33,362 nt of DNA from Rhodocyclaceae bacterium (GCA_905339315.1 CAJPFL010000153.1:1-33362); one strand, 5' to 3'. Shown: positions 8,643 to 17,671, counted from the stretch's first letter. The notes: generated by a model not told the origin, from the sequence alone. Translations and numbers: made by a program.

Positions 8643-8736
8643 TGGCGGAGAGAGAGGGATTCGAACCCTCGATACGAGTTTAAGCCCATATACTCCCTTA
8701 GCAGGGGAGCGCCTTCGACCACTCGGCCATCTCTCC
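8643..8736 (-). tRNA. tRNA-Ser (anticodon GCT)
   Basis: Class II tRNA with a long variable arm. Acceptor GGAGAGA pairs with TCTCTCC, the anticodon arm is CTCCC-CTGCTAA-GGGAG (GCT), the variable arm spans about 18 bases, the T-arm has GTTCGAATC, and CCA is encoded. It is 25 bases upstream of tRNA-Arg on the same strand and probably cotranscribed with it, downstream of lysC. Confidence 0.97.
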
Positions 8737-8839
8737 GAAATAGTTTCTGTGCAGTCATCCCTGCCTAGCAGATGACGCCGGAACTAAAAAGGCTCGCGAT
8801 ATTACCGTTTTCGCCCTTCCCGGTCAAACCGGTTCCTCA

Positions 8840-10078
8840 TCAAGCCGGCACCTGATCCAGCTCAAACGCCTTGTGCAGCACGCGCACAGCAAGTTCCAGG
8901 TACTTCTCGTCGATCACCACCGAGATCTTGATTTCCGAGGTGGAGATCATCTGGATGTTGATGCCTTCCTCGGCCAGCGTGCGGAACATTTTGCTGGCAA
9001 TGCCAACATGGGAACGCATGCCGACGCCGACCACGGATACCTTGGCTATCCTGTTGTCACCGGTGATTTCACGCGCACCGATGTGGCCCTTGACCTGTGC
9101 GAGGAGGGCTGTGGCTTTCGCATATTCGCCGCGCGGCACGGTAAAGGAAAAGTCCGTCGAACCGTCGTGACCGACGTTCTGGATGATCATGTCGACGTCG
9201 ATGTTGGACTCGGCCACCGGGCCAAGGATCTGGTAGGCGATGCCGGGACGATCTGGCACGCCGAGGACGGTCAGCTTGGCTTCATCGCGATTGAAAGCGA
9301 TACCTGAAATGATCGGTTGTTCCATCTTGATGTCTTCCTCGAAAGTGATCAGCGTCCCCGGGCCTTCCTGGCCCAGTTCTTCCAGGCTGGAGAGGACGCG
9401 CAGCTTGACCTTGTACTTGCCGGCAAACTCGACCGAACGGATCTGCAGCACCTTGGAGCCGAGGCTGGCCATTTCCAGCATTTCCTCGAAGGTGACCGTC
9501 TCCAGTCGGCGCGCTTCCGGCACGATGCGCGGATCGGTGGTATAGACACCGTCAACATCGGTGTAAATCTGGCACTCGTCCGCCTTCAGCGCCGCGGCAA
9601 TCGCCACAGCCGAGGTGTCGGAGCCGCCCCGGCCGAGCGTCGTGATGTTGCCGGCTTCGTCAACGCCCTGGAAGCCCGCCACGACCACCACGGAACCATT
9701 ACCCAGATCGCGCTTGATATCGGCCTCGTCGATGCTGAGAATTCGCGCCTTGGTGAAGGCGCTGTCGGTAAGAATGCGGACCTGTGCGCCGGTATAGCTC
9801 CGGGCCTTGACGCCGATATCCATCAGCGCCATCGACAGCAGGCCGATCGTCACCTGCTCGCCGGTTGACGCGATGACATCGAGTTCGCGTGAATCGGGAT
9901 GGGCCTGAACCTCCTTCGCAAGCGCGATCAGGCGGTTGGTCTCTCCACTCATGGCTGAAACCACGACCACTACTTGGTGTCCCCTGGCCTGCCAACTGGA
10001 GACGCGCCTGGCGACATTCTTGATCCGTTCTGGCGAACCGACCGATGTGCCACCGTATTTTTGAACTATGAGTGCCAT
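8840..10078 (-). CDS. lysC: Aspartate kinase
   Basis: Phosphorylates aspartate, the first step to lysine, threonine, methionine and diaminopimelate. The 412-residue length is typical for the monofunctional class with two C-terminal ACT domains. The N-terminal [23 protein letters not shown] is the kinase signature, followed by [15 protein letters not shown], the [16 protein letters not shown] loop and [15 protein letters not shown]. The ACT domains (about 265-335 and 345-405) include [20 protein letters not shown] and [19 protein letters not shown], which suggest feedback control by lysine and/or threonine. The ATG at 10078 gives the standard N-terminus; no SD is obvious. tRNA-Ser and tRNA-Arg follow on the same strand. 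Confidence 0.97.
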   Translation of the reverse strand: MALIVQKYGGTSVGSPERIKNVARRVSSWQARGHQVVVVVSAMSGETNRLIALAKEVQAHPDSRELDVIASTGEQVTIGLLSMALMDIGVKARSYTGAQVRILTDSAFTKARILSIDEADIKRDLGNGSVVVVAGFQGVDEAGNITTLGRGGSDTSAVAIAAALKADECQIYTDVDGVYTTDPRIVPEARRLETVTFEEMLEMASLGSKVLQIRSVEFAGKYKVKLRVLSSLEELGQEGPGTLITFEEDIKMEQPIISGIAFNRDEAKLTVLGVPDRPGIAYQILGPVAESNIDVDMIIQNVGHDGSTDFSFTVPRGEYAKATALLAQVKGHIGAREITGDNRIAKVSVVGVGMRSHVGIASKMFRTLAEEGINIQMISTSEIKISVVIDEKYLELAVRVLHKAFELDQVPA

Positions 10079-10350
10079 CGCGTGCTGCTTATAGTGCGTT
10101 GAAAAACGACGAATTTTACCTGAATTCGCGGCCCGGGCGTAGCGTTCGCCACAAACCGCCCAACACAAAGCCCCCTATGCGAACACTGGGTTTGCCAGAT
10201 TTATATGTTGATAGGATCATATATGTACTTTATTCTTAAACTAAGCGTTGCTATCATGAATAAAGGGCAATTGGATGTCGGTGCAAGGGTGTTTGAACTT
10301 TTTTGCAGGGCTCACGTCTCATTTATATTCAAAAGTCATAGGACGGCAAA
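10079..10350. promoter_or_regulatory. AT-rich divergent intergenic region between lysC and the HTH gene
   Basis: About 270 bases without a gene. The part from 10190 to 10340 is much richer in A/T than the surrounding DNA (for example ATTTATATGTTGATAGGATC). A weak candidate promoter for the HTH gene is TTGCAG at 10303 with TATTCA 17 bases later. No hairpin followed by a T-run is seen. It must carry the lysC promoter on the other strand. Confidence 0.45.
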
Positions 10351-10644
10351 ATGAAAAACGAATCCATTGATGCACGCGAGATTCGGCGCAAGCTCGGGCT
10401 CAACCAGCAGCAGTTCTGGTCCAGGATCGGTGTGACGCAGAGCGGCGGCTCCCGCTATGAAAGCGGGCGCAACATGCCACGACCCGTGCAGCAGTTGCTG
10501 CGCCTGGTGCATGTCGAACAGATCGACATCAGCAAGATAAAACGCGACGATTGGGAAGTGGTGGAGTACCTGAAATCCAGCGACCCGGATCTGTTCAAGT
10601 CGCTCAAGAAGGCCGCCAAGGCCAAGACCAAGAAAAACAACTGA
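10351..10644 (+). CDS. Small helix-turn-helix DNA-binding protein
   Basis: A 97-residue protein with an XRE/MqsA-like HTH: residues 10-50 read EIRRKLGLNQQQFWSRIGVTQSGGSRYESGRNMPRPVQQLLRL, the pattern in which the recognition helix follows VTQSGGSRYE. A Lys-rich C-terminus (KKAAKAKTKKNN) could contact DNA non-specifically. An AGGACG ribosome site precedes the ATG. No partner toxin gene adjoins it: the upstream neighbour is divergent lysC and the downstream one a convergent radical SAM gene, so this is a solitary regulator. Its target is unknown; the AT-rich region upstream is a natural candidate for autoregulation. Confidence 0.85.
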   Translation: MKNESIDAREIRRKLGLNQQQFWSRIGVTQSGGSRYESGRNMPRPVQQLLRLVHVEQIDISKIKRDDWEVVEYLKSSDPDLFKSLKKAAKAKTKKNN

Positions 10645-10655
10645 AGGCCAGCGCC

Positions 10656-11510
10656 TCAGACACTGACGCTCACGGCCAGCCCGAGCGCACGGATGCGCAC
10701 GGCGATCGCCTCCAGCGTGTCCTGCGGCAGGCTCGAAAGCCGTTCGGCCTCCGGTTGCAGTGAGGGGCGCGCCAGGCCATAGAGATGCACCCCGGGCAGA
10801 TTGGCGCACCCTGCTCTTTCGAGCACATCCAGGTAGGCCTGCACTTCCTCATCCCCCGGGATCGCCCCATCAAGGGCGAAAAGACAGGTTTGCACCCAGG
10901 TCGGACATAACTGTGCGCAGCGATGCAGATTGCGCGCGACCGATTCCGGCGAGATTTCCACGCCATTGATGCGGCGATAGCCATCGGCCGACCCCGCATC
11001 GACCTTGAACCAGGCTTCCCCGCCCAGCTCGCCCAGCCGCCGCAAACCCTGCTGCACACGCTTGCGTCCGAGGAGGCTGCCATTGGTGATGACCCGGATC
11101 TTCACCTTGCCATCCAGACCGGTGTCGCGCAGCACCCTGCCGGCCAGGTCGATGGCATCGGGAAATTCCCGTGCCGAAGTCGGTTCGCCATTGCCGGAGA
11201 AGGCGATATCGACGATGCGCCGAGCATCCTCAGGAACATGCTTGCGCATGAAGTCACCGTGCAGCAGGGTATCGATGAAGCCGCGCAGTTCGCGCTCCAG
11301 TAGCGCCAGGTCGATTGGCGGGGCCGTTCCCCGCTTGAGACCCGGCACTTGGCAGTAGATGCAGCGCCAATTGCAGGCGTTGTTGGAATTCAGATTGATG
11401 CCGACCGAGACGCCGCCTGCACGGCGCGAGACTACCGGATAGACATAGGTCAGGCCGGCGCTGTCACGGCTATGGTCGGTCACCCCTAGCTGCTTTGCCT
11501 CTCCGCTCAT
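10656..11510 (-). CDS. Radical SAM protein of unknown substrate
   Basis: A 284-residue radical S-adenosylmethionine enzyme. The 4Fe-4S cluster motif CX3CX2C is at residues 46-53 (CNWRCIYC) after GVSVGINLNSNN; FSGNGEPT and ITNGSLL supply the glycine-rich SAM-binding strands. It lacks the compact QueE layout and has no SPASM or B12 extension. The product cannot be named. It is divergent from queD with 65 bases between start codons and overlapping promoter elements, so the two are probably co-controlled and may share a tRNA-modification role; this is inference. A GGAG ribosome site lies about 10 bases before the ATG. Confidence 0.88.
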   Translation of the reverse strand: MSGEAKQLGVTDHSRDSAGLTYVYPVVSRRAGGVSVGINLNSNNACNWRCIYCQVPGLKRGTAPPIDLALLERELRGFIDTLLHGDFMRKHVPEDARRIVDIAFSGNGEPTSAREFPDAIDLAGRVLRDTGLDGKVKIRVITNGSLLGRKRVQQGLRRLGELGGEAWFKVDAGSADGYRRINGVEISPESVARNLHRCAQLCPTWVQTCLFALDGAIPGDEEVQAYLDVLERAGCANLPGVHLYGLARPSLQPEAERLSSLPQDTLEAIAVRIRALGLAVSVSV

Positions 11511-11529
11511 CTCCAGTTTCTCCAGGGCC

Positions 11530-11545
11530 GGGTGCTATAATTCGC
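11530..11545 (+). promoter_or_regulatory. Extended -10 promoter for queD
   Basis: TGCTATAAT gives an extended -10 (TG-n-TATAAT) with a perfect TATAAT at 11536-11541, about 35 bases before the queD ATG. The -35 region is poor, as allowed for extended -10 promoters. The opposite-strand promoter for the radical SAM gene must overlap this region. Confidence 0.65.
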
Positions 11546-11575
11546 ACTCGTATCAGATCAATGTCCAGAGGCACC

Positions 11576-12034
11576 ATGCGCATCACCCGCCGCCTCGAGT
11601 TCGATTCCGGCCACCGCATCCCCGACCATCAGAGCCAGTGCCGCCACCTGCACGGCCACCGTTATGCCATCGAGATCACTCTGCAGGGAGACATCATTCG
11701 CCAGGCGGGATCGCCCCTGAACGGCATGGTGATGGATTTCTCGGACATCAAGACGCTGGCCAAGCAAAACCTCGTCGATGCCTGGGATCATGCTTTTCTC
11801 GTCTGGCGCGGCGACAGCGACCTGTTGAGTTTCCTTGAAAGCCTGCCGGGACACAAGACCATAGTCCTGGAGGTGGTGCCAACGGCCGAAAACCTGGCAG
11901 CCCTGGCGTTTGACCTGCTCGACCGGGTATATCGGGATTCCTACGGCAATCATTTGCGGCTGGAACAAGTGCGGCTCTACGAGACGCCGAACTGCTGGGC
12001 CGATGCCGTGCGGGGCGAACTGGGACCGGGTTGA
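11576..12034 (+). CDS. queD: 6-carboxy-5,6,7,8-tetrahydropterin synthase
   Basis: Converts 7,8-dihydroneopterin triphosphate to 6-carboxytetrahydropterin on the queuosine/7-deazaguanine pathway. The 152-residue protein keeps the catalytic Cys22 and the zinc histidines His13, His26 and His28 (SGHRIP and CRHLHGHRY), MVMDFSDIK, the WDHAFL motif with Asp71-His72, and the closing VRLYETPNCWA with a substrate-binding Glu. The ATG at 11576 gives the normal N-terminus MRITRRLEFDSGHR and follows an AGAGG element; an in-frame ATG at 11561 is an alternative. The stop codon is immediately followed by the CCA end of the opposing tRNA-Ser. Confidence 0.95.
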   Translation: MRITRRLEFDSGHRIPDHQSQCRHLHGHRYAIEITLQGDIIRQAGSPLNGMVMDFSDIKTLAKQNLVDAWDHAFLVWRGDSDLLSFLESLPGHKTIVLEVVPTAENLAALAFDLLDRVYRDSYGNHLRLEQVRLYETPNCWADAVRGELGPG

Positions 12035-12124
12035 TGGCGGAAGGTGTGAGATTCGAACTCACGGTGCCCTTGCGAGCACGCCGGTTTTCAAGACCGGTGC
12101 ATTCAACCGCTCTGCCAACCTTCC
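12035..12124 (-). tRNA. tRNA-Ser (anticodon TGA)
   Basis: Class II tRNA on the minus strand, 90 bases with encoded CCA. Acceptor GGAAGGT pairs with ACCTTCC, the anticodon arm is CCGGT-CTTGAAA-ACCGG (TGA), there is a long variable arm, and the T-arm has GTTCGAATC. Its CCA end abuts the queD stop codon with no spacer. Confidence 0.97.
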
Positions 12125-12277
12125 GAACACCCCTTGCAGCCGGTTTTGACTACGGCATTACCTGACGGTTAGCCTGTGTCGCAAGGAGCCTGTAGTCGAT
12201 GATTTTATCATGGCGACCTGAATGGCTTCGGCTGGCATCCCTTGAAGCATGGGGATACCTCAACCTCCGCATCCGGC

Positions 12278-13579
12278 TTACGCTTTCCGCTCAAAGAGGA
12301 CAATGGACTCGACATGGGAGGTCTGCGGAAACATGTTGGCGATGCCGGCCCCCCGCAGCCTGTATCCCTTATCGTGCACCAGAACGGCAGCATCACGCGC
12401 CAGCGTGGCCGGATTGCAGGACACGTAGACAATGCGGCCCGGGCCCTGCTCTCCAATTGCCTTGACCAACTCGATCGCCCCTTCGCGCGGCGGATCGATC
12501 AGCCACTTGTCCAACCGTCCCCATCCGTCCAGCAGTGCCGGCGTGGCATCGAAGAGGTTTGCGACGGCAAACGCCGTCAGGCCGGAAAGTCCGTTCAGGG
12601 CGGCATTTTCCTCTGCCCGGCGCACCAGGGCCTGACTGCCCTCCACCCCAAAGGCAAAGGCGCCGCTGCGCGCGATGGGTAATGTGAAATTGCCCAGACC
12701 GCAGAACAGGTCGCCGATGCGCTCGCCGGTCTCGGGCTGCAGCAGATGCATGGCACGGCGCAACAGCATGCGGTTGATGCCATGGTTGACCTGGGTGAAT
12801 TCGTTGGGCCGAAATTCCAGCCGCAAGCCGAAATCCGGCAGGGCATAGCTGAGCGTCGGCGCTTCGACCGGATGAAACGGCTGGGCCGTCTCGGGACCAC
12901 CCGGCTGCAGCCAGAACTGCACGCCCTGCGCCTCGGCGAAATCGCGCAGTAACGATTCGTCCTCCGGCGTCAGCCGCTGCAGGATGCGCAACACAAGAAC
13001 CGTCACCCCGTCGCCCACGGCAACTTCGATCTGCGGCAGGCGGTCGGAGATGGACAGGGCGCCAATCAGACTCCGCAACAGGGGCAGCAGGGCTGAAACC
13101 GACAACGGCAGTACCTCGCAGCTGTCCATGTCGGCGATGAAACTGCTGCGTTTCTCGTGGAAGCCCACCAGCACGCCGCCCTTTTTCGGCACCCGCCGTA
13201 CCGACAACCTTGCACGGGTGCGGTAAGCCCATGACGGGCCGTGGATGGCCGGAAAGATCACCTCCGGCCGCATGCGCCCGATGTGCCAGAGGTTGTCCTC
13301 CAGGACACGCTGCTTGGCCGCCGCCTGCCCGGGCCCGCCAAGATGCTGCATGCTGCAGCCGCCGCATATGCCGAAGTGTCTGCAGCGAGGTTCGACTCGC
13401 AGGGCGTTCGCTGCCAGGATCCGGCCTGCGGTGGCCAATTCATAGTTCGGCTTCCGGCGATAGCTGGAAAAGACCACCCGTTCCTGCGGCAGGGCACCTT
13501 CGATGAAGATGGCCTTGCCATCATGTCGGGCCACCCCCCGGCCTTCGTTGTCGAGCGATTCAATAATGGTTTCGGGCAT
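12278..13579 (-). CDS. rlmD: 23S rRNA (uracil-1939-C5)-methyltransferase
   Basis: Methylates U1939 of 23S rRNA. The 433 residues equal the length of E. coli RlmD. An N-terminal TRAM domain ([25 protein letters not shown]) is followed by the 4Fe-4S cysteines Cys66, Cys72 and Cys75 ([10 protein letters not shown]) and a fourth in DMDSCEVLP. The Rossmann domain shows [16 protein letters not shown] for [12 protein letters not shown], and the catalytic loop [11 protein letters not shown]. The start MPETIIESL was chosen for length and alignment; an upstream TTG would add 19 residues unlike the family. It is transcribed toward tRNA-Ser, with about 150 featureless bases between. Confidence 0.95.
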   Translation of the reverse strand: MPETIIESLDNEGRGVARHDGKAIFIEGALPQERVVFSSYRRKPNYELATAGRILAANALRVEPRCRHFGICGGCSMQHLGGPGQAAAKQRVLEDNLWHIGRMRPEVIFPAIHGPSWAYRTRARLSVRRVPKKGGVLVGFHEKRSSFIADMDSCEVLPLSVSALLPLLRSLIGALSISDRLPQIEVAVGDGVTVLVLRILQRLTPEDESLLRDFAEAQGVQFWLQPGGPETAQPFHPVEAPTLSYALPDFGLRLEFRPNEFTQVNHGINRMLLRRAMHLLQPETGERIGDLFCGLGNFTLPIARSGAFAFGVEGSQALVRRAEENAALNGLSGLTAFAVANLFDATPALLDGWGRLDKWLIDPPREGAIELVKAIGEQGPGRIVYVSCNPATLARDAAVLVHDKGYRLRGAGIANMFPQTSHVESIVLFERKA

Positions 13580-13688
13580 TTCCGCTGGGATCGGGAACGG
13601 GAGGCGCAATTGTATGCATGGCCACGGGATTTGCAACGATCCCGGCCTTGGCCTAGGATGACGGCGAAGTATTCAGGCCTGAGACCCC

Positions 13689-14174
13689 ATGCCGGACAGC
13701 CTTGAGGAATTGTTCGATACTCGCGCCGCCTTTCAACGGGCGGTAGACACCGTTCTGCCACTGGCGAAAAAGGAAATCTGCGTCTTTGATGCGGACCTCA
13801 GAAACCTAGAATTCGACACCCGGGTGCGAGCAGACATGATTTCTGCGTTTCTCGCGGGAGGGCGTGACCGCAGCGTGCGCATGGTCCTGCACGAACTCGA
13901 TCACGTGACTCGCTACTCGCCCCGCCTCGTGGGACTGCTGAAACGCTACAGTCATTGTTTTTCCATTCGCCAGACCCCGGAATCGCTGCGCAACCTGGCT
14001 GACGCTTTCGTGCTGGCCGACGGGGTCAGCGGCGTAATCCGCTTTCATGCCGACCACTTTCGCGGCAAGCTGCTGCTGGAGCAGGCGGTGGCGGTCCATG
14101 ATTGGCAGCAGCGATTCGAGGGGCTCTGGGTGGAAGCGATACCGGGGTTTTCGGTAACGCAGCTCGGGTTATAG
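13689..14174 (+). CDS. Conserved hypothetical protein (possible DUF7931-like)
   Basis: A 161-residue soluble protein of unknown function. The sequence EICVFDADLRNLEFDTR and the later FHADHFRGKLLLEQAVAVHDWQQRFEGLW are reminiscent of small phospholipase-D-like fold proteins, and I believe it belongs to the DUF7931 group, but the HKD catalytic motif is absent, so no enzymatic activity is claimed. No signal peptide or membrane segment. It is divergent from rlmD, with about 110 bases between the starts. Confidence 0.75.
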   Translation: MPDSLEELFDTRAAFQRAVDTVLPLAKKEICVFDADLRNLEFDTRVRADMISAFLAGGRDRSVRMVLHELDHVTRYSPRLVGLLKRYSHCFSIRQTPESLRNLADAFVLADGVSGVIRFHADHFRGKLLLEQAVAVHDWQQRFEGLWVEAIPGFSVTQLGL

Positions 14175-14307
14175 CCTTAATCCGTATCTGAGGAGAGGAG
14201 TGGTTTTTTTATGTGGTTTTGTTAAACTGGCAATTGGCTTGAACGCGTTCTCGCCAAACTCAACATCCTGTATATACAAAATTTCTTTTATCGATAAGGG
14301 AATTCAC

Positions 14308-14646
14308 ATGAAACAATCTCTCCTCGTTGCCGCCCTCGTTGCCGTGGCCCTGACCGCCTGTGGCAAGAAAGAAGAAGCCAAGCCCGCCGCTGCTCCCGCT
14401 CCGGCTGCCGCTCCCGCTGCCGCCCCCGCTCAGCCTGCTGGCATGGGTGGTATGTCCGGCATGGAAGCTCAGAAGGGCATGGAAGGCATGGGTGGCATGG
14501 CTGGTGCCCCGGCTGCCGCTCCCGCTGCCGCTCCCGCTGCCGCTCCGGCTGCCGCCCCGGCACAGCCTGCCGGCATGGAAGGCCAAGTCAAGGAAATGGC
14601 CAAGGAAGCCGCCAAGGAAGTCGCCAAGGACGCCGTCAAGAAGTAA
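14308..14646 (+). CDS. Ala/Pro/Met-rich low-complexity lipoprotein
   Basis: A 112-residue predicted outer- or inner-membrane lipoprotein. The signal peptide MKQSLLVAALVAVALTAC ends in the lipobox LTAC, with Cys18 as lipidation site and KK following. The mature part is built of repeats: two copies of an APAAAPAQPAGM block (about residues 34-46 and 77-90) flank a Gly-Met segment (GMGGMSGMEAQKGMEGMGGM). The C-terminus is an amphipathic Lys/Glu/Ala helix (KEMAKEAAKEVAKDAVKK). The start is fixed by the signal peptide and an AAGGG site. A strong terminator follows, so it is a single-gene transcript. The function is unknown; a cell-envelope spacer or metal-binding role through Met is only a guess. 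Confidence 0.87.
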   Translation: MKQSLLVAALVAVALTACGKKEEAKPAAAPAPAAAPAAAPAQPAGMGGMSGMEAQKGMEGMGGMAGAPAAAPAAAPAAAPAAAPAQPAGMEGQVKEMAKEAAKEVAKDAVKK

Positions 14647-14664
14647 CGATTGCTTCCGCTGTAG

Positions 14665-14695
14665 AAAGCCGGCCTGCGGGCCGGCTTTTTTTTTT
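14665..14695 (+). terminator. Strong intrinsic terminator after the lipoprotein gene
   Basis: A GC-rich perfect stem (AGCCGGCC / GGCCGGCT) with a short TGCG-type loop is followed by ten T residues. It is partly palindromic with an A-rich left side, so it may also stop transcription of the opposing MBL gene that ends at 14699. Confidence 0.93.
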
Positions 14696-14698
14696 GTC

Positions 14699-15466
14699 TT
14701 AAATCAGCGCACGCCAGCTGAATCCTGTGTCCTGGTCCGCAACGCCTACCCATTGCTCGGCACAACCCAGCACCTCCGCCATTGCGGATCGCGCCAAGGC
14801 TGGCAAATTATTCTGCTGGCTCAAGTGGGCGGCAATGAGGTGCTGCAGCCTGGAAGTATCCAGACCGGCAAGCAGCGCGGCGGCGGCGGCATTGTCGAGA
14901 TGGCCGAAGCGGCCGGCAATGCGCCGCTTCAGGTGCGGCGGATACCCCCCTCGCTGCAGCATGCCTGCGTCGTGGTTGCATTCCAGCACCAGCGCATCGC
15001 ATCCAGTCAACATCCGCTCCACATGGGGTGTCGAGCTGCCCAGGTCGGTTACCACCCCGAGGCGATGCCTGCCATCGGAAAAAACGAACTGCACCGGCTC
15101 GCGTGCGTCGTGGGGTACTGGAAAGGGATGAATTTCCAGGTCGCCAACCTGGAAGGGCTGCTGGCCATCTATCAATTCCACCCGAGGCGATTCACCGCAC
15201 CCCGCTGACGACGCCATCAAGGTGCCGTGCGTCATCCAGACTGCCAGCCGATGGCGTGCCGCCAGCTTGAAGGCGCCGGCGACATGATCGCTGTGTTCGT
15301 GGGTAACGAGGATGCCGGACAGAGCCTCCGGCGACAGGCCAAGACGGTCCAGCTTGAATGCGATCTCGCGCGGACCGAAGCCGCAGTCGAGAAGGAGGCA
15401 GGTTGCCCCCGCCTCGACAACCAGCGCGTTGCCACGGCTGCCGCTGCCCAGCGAAGCAAAGCGCAT
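14699..15466 (-). CDS. MBL-fold metallo-hydrolase (YycJ/WalJ-like)
   Basis: A 255-residue cytoplasmic metallo-beta-lactamase-fold hydrolase. The start MRFASLGSGSRGNALVVEAG and the zinc motif THEHSDHVAG are typical of the YycJ/WalJ group; further ligands are in VPHDAREP, VVTDLGS, ECNHD and AAHLSQQNN. The family has been suggested to act as 5'-3' DNA exonucleases or similar phosphodiesterases; the substrate here is not known. Its ATG overlaps the bamC stop (TAATG), making it the third gene of dapA-bamC-MBL. Confidence 0.92.
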   Translation of the reverse strand: MRFASLGSGSRGNALVVEAGATCLLLDCGFGPREIAFKLDRLGLSPEALSGILVTHEHSDHVAGAFKLAARHRLAVWMTHGTLMASSAGCGESPRVELIDGQQPFQVGDLEIHPFPVPHDAREPVQFVFSDGRHRLGVVTDLGSSTPHVERMLTGCDALVLECNHDAGMLQRGGYPPHLKRRIAGRFGHLDNAAAAALLAGLDTSRLQHLIAAHLSQQNNLPALARSAMAEVLGCAEQWVGVADQDTGFSWRALI

Positions 15467-16596
15467 TACTTCAACTGGTCGTAGAGCAGGCCAAGTATCT
15501 TCTTCGCGGTTTCGGAATTGTCCACCCCGCCTTCGCGGGTCAGGATTTGCACGGTGCTCTCGCCGCCATCCCCCTTGACGAGGATGCGAAACTGCTGATT
15601 GGCGGCAGGCTTGCCGCTGTCCCAGAACTTCAGCTTGCTGAGGAATCCGCCATCCGATTTCTTGCCGTCCCCGGATTCCGGATCGACATAACGAACGAAA
15701 TACAAGCCGTTGGCACGATCTCTATCCTCCACCGTGAAGCCAACGCGATCCAACGCCAGTCCGACGCGGCGCCAGGAACGATCGAAGGCTTCCATGAGCT
15801 GTAGCGATCCGACGCCGCTCGTGGCACGCACCAGCTTGGCACGCTCCTCCTTCCCGGACTCGGCAGCCATCATCGTTTTCGATCGGTTCTCCTCGGTGCC
15901 AAGGCGCACCATCAGCCGGCGCAGCATTTCCGCTTCAAGCTCGGGATCTGCCGGGCGGGGTTGCCACACGGTTCGGTCTTTGCCCTCGTTGGCATACACC
16001 TCGTACATGCCGCGATGGCTGATGTAGATTTCAGTGGTGCCTGCCTCAGCCCCCTTCTCGAGGCGGGTGCGGAACTTGTCGCGCTCCGGCGTCGAATAGA
16101 TCTGGTCGAGGAACTTGCCCAGGGTGGCACGAAGCATGTCCTGGGGCAGCTTGGCACGATTCTCGGCCCAGTCCGTTTCCATGATGCCGACATCAGGCAA
16201 ATCAAGATTGACGATAAAGCCCAGCTCCTGCCAGAACTCCTTGAGCGTCGGCCAGATCTTGTCCGGCGTGCCTGCCACCACCAGCCAACGCTGGCTGCCG
16301 GAACGCTCGACGCGCATCTTATCCATCTGCGGCAGGACTTCCTGCGCTGCGGCATTCTTGGTGCCCGTTCGCTCGGAACTGTAGGCGGAGAAAGTGGCCG
16401 TGCCACGCGGAGAAATGTCCGGCACGGTATAACGCTCGTCGCGGTTGGGCGAAGTCAGATCCGGCGGGATTTCCAGCGGCGGCAATTTCCCAGCCGACTT
16501 GTAGTCGACTTTCTTAGTTTCAATCGACATGCTGGAACAACCTGCCAGCACCACGGCAATGGCAAACACTAACTGTCTCGACCACATGCGGATCAT
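15466..16596 (-). CDS. bamC: Outer membrane assembly lipoprotein BamC
   Basis: Lipoprotein of the BAM complex that inserts beta-barrel proteins into the outer membrane. The signal peptide ends in the lipobox LAGC with Cys20. An unstructured N-terminal stretch, which in E. coli binds BamD (PPLEIPPDLTSPNRDERYTVPD), is followed by two helix-grip domains (about 100-210 and 240-376), the first starting RVERSGSQRWLVVAGTPDKIWPTLKEFW. Length 376 versus 344 in E. coli. The start at 16596 is supported by an AGGCGGGG site; an ATG at 16587 is also possible. It follows dapA by 83 bases, the order often seen in this class. Confidence 0.95.
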   Translation of the reverse strand: MIRMWSRQLVFAIAVVLAGCSSMSIETKKVDYKSAGKLPPLEIPPDLTSPNRDERYTVPDISPRGTATFSAYSSERTGTKNAAAQEVLPQMDKMRVERSGSQRWLVVAGTPDKIWPTLKEFWQELGFIVNLDLPDVGIMETDWAENRAKLPQDMLRATLGKFLDQIYSTPERDKFRTRLEKGAEAGTTEIYISHRGMYEVYANEGKDRTVWQPRPADPELEAEMLRRLMVRLGTEENRSKTMMAAESGKEERAKLVRATSGVGSLQLMEAFDRSWRRVGLALDRVGFTVEDRDRANGLYFVRYVDPESGDGKKSDGGFLSKLKFWDSGKPAANQQFRILVKGDGGESTVQILTREGGVDNSETAKKILGLLYDQLK

Positions 16597-16679
16597 GCCC
16601 CGCCTTTCAGTAGACTTTGGATTCGTATCCGGCCTGACGACCCCTGCTACAGGGATCAGCCTTGCCCGAAACTTTGTTT

Positions 16680-17558
16680 TCAAACGGCTATGCCGGCTTC
16701 GCGCATGGCCTGAAGCACACGCTCGCGATGTTCGGATGACAGCGGCGTCAGCGGCAGACGGATGCCCTCCTCCATCAAGCCCATCCTGCTGACTGCCCAT
16801 TTCACGGGAATGGGATTGGCCTCGACAAAAAGATGGCGATGCAGGCCAAGCAGCCGGGAGTTGATCTCGCGCGCCTTGGCCAGATCGCCGGCAAGGGCGG
16901 CGGAACACATTTCATGCATCAGACGCGGCGCCACGTTTGCAGTCACCGAGATCGTGCCATGACCGCCCAGCAGGATGAACGCCAGTGCGCTGGCGTCATC
17001 GCCGCTGTACAGGGCAAATCCCCTGGGCACGCGCTTGATGAGATCCGCGCCGCGCTCCATATTGCCGGTGGCATCCTTGATGCCGACGATGCCAGGCACC
17101 TGTGACAGGCGCAGCGTCGTGTCGTTGCCCATATCGGCGACGGTGCGCCCGGGAACGTTGTAGAGAATCATCGGCAGATCCACCGCCTCGGCTATCGCCT
17201 TGAAATGGCGGTACAGCCCCTCCTGCGTCGGCTTGTTGTAATAGGGCACGACGTTGAGGGATGCGGCAGCGCCGGCCTGCTTCGCAAAGGCCGTGAGTTC
17301 GATCGCCTCGGAGGTGGAATTGCCGCCCGTACCGGCGATGACCGGTATGCGGCCGGCCGCATATTCGACGGCCGCGCGGATCAGCTCGCAATGTTCATCA
17401 ACATCGACGGTGGGCGATTCGCCGGTCGTGCCGACGATGACGATGCCGTCGGTCCCCTCGGCGACGTGGAAATCCACCAGGGACTTCAGCCGGGGATAGT
17501 CCAGACTGCCATCGGCCCGCATGGGCGTGACAATGGCGACAATTGAGCCTTGGATCAT
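16680..17558 (-). CDS. dapA: 4-hydroxy-tetrahydrodipicolinate synthase
   Basis: Condenses pyruvate with aspartate semialdehyde, the committed step to diaminopimelate and lysine. The 292-residue protein has the Schiff-base Lys161 (GIKDATGN), the proton-relay residues Thr44 (GTTGESPT), Tyr107 (PYYNKP) and Tyr133 (ILYNVPGRT), and Arg138. All occur at the same numbers as in the E. coli enzyme. It starts a three-gene unit with bamC and the MBL hydrolase; the lysC gene for the preceding step is elsewhere in this window. Confidence 0.98.
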   Translation of the reverse strand: MIQGSIVAIVTPMRADGSLDYPRLKSLVDFHVAEGTDGIVIVGTTGESPTVDVDEHCELIRAAVEYAAGRIPVIAGTGGNSTSEAIELTAFAKQAGAAASLNVVPYYNKPTQEGLYRHFKAIAEAVDLPMILYNVPGRTVADMGNDTTLRLSQVPGIVGIKDATGNMERGADLIKRVPRGFALYSGDDASALAFILLGGHGTISVTANVAPRLMHEMCSAALAGDLAKAREINSRLLGLHRHLFVEANPIPVKWAVSRMGLMEEGIRLPLTPLSSEHRERVLQAMREAGIAV

Positions 17559-17585
17559 GAAATCACGCGTGCAATAAAACTCTGG

Positions 17586-17614
17586 ATTTTACTTGACGAA
17601 GCACAGTTCCGCAA
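17586..17614 (-). promoter_or_regulatory. Candidate sigma-70 promoter for dapA-bamC-MBL
   Basis: On the minus strand TTGCGG (17609-17614) is separated by exactly 17 bases from TAAAAT (17586-17591), about 28 bases before the dapA ATG. It resembles the consensus at four of six and five of six positions. Confidence 0.55.
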
Positions 17615-17671
17615 AGAAATGAACGGGTTGGCCTAAAGTTGACCTCCCAGAGAGGTTACAGTTCCCCTCGC

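Noticed and set aside
10656-11510. Naming the radical SAM gene queE
   Set aside because: Its size and the sequence around CX3CX2C do not match QueE closely enough; adjacency to queD alone is not proof.
14260-14586. Gly/Ser repeat protein on the strand opposite the lipoprotein
   Set aside because: It is the complement of the Ala/Pro repeat codons, and the lipoprotein has a proper signal and lipobox.
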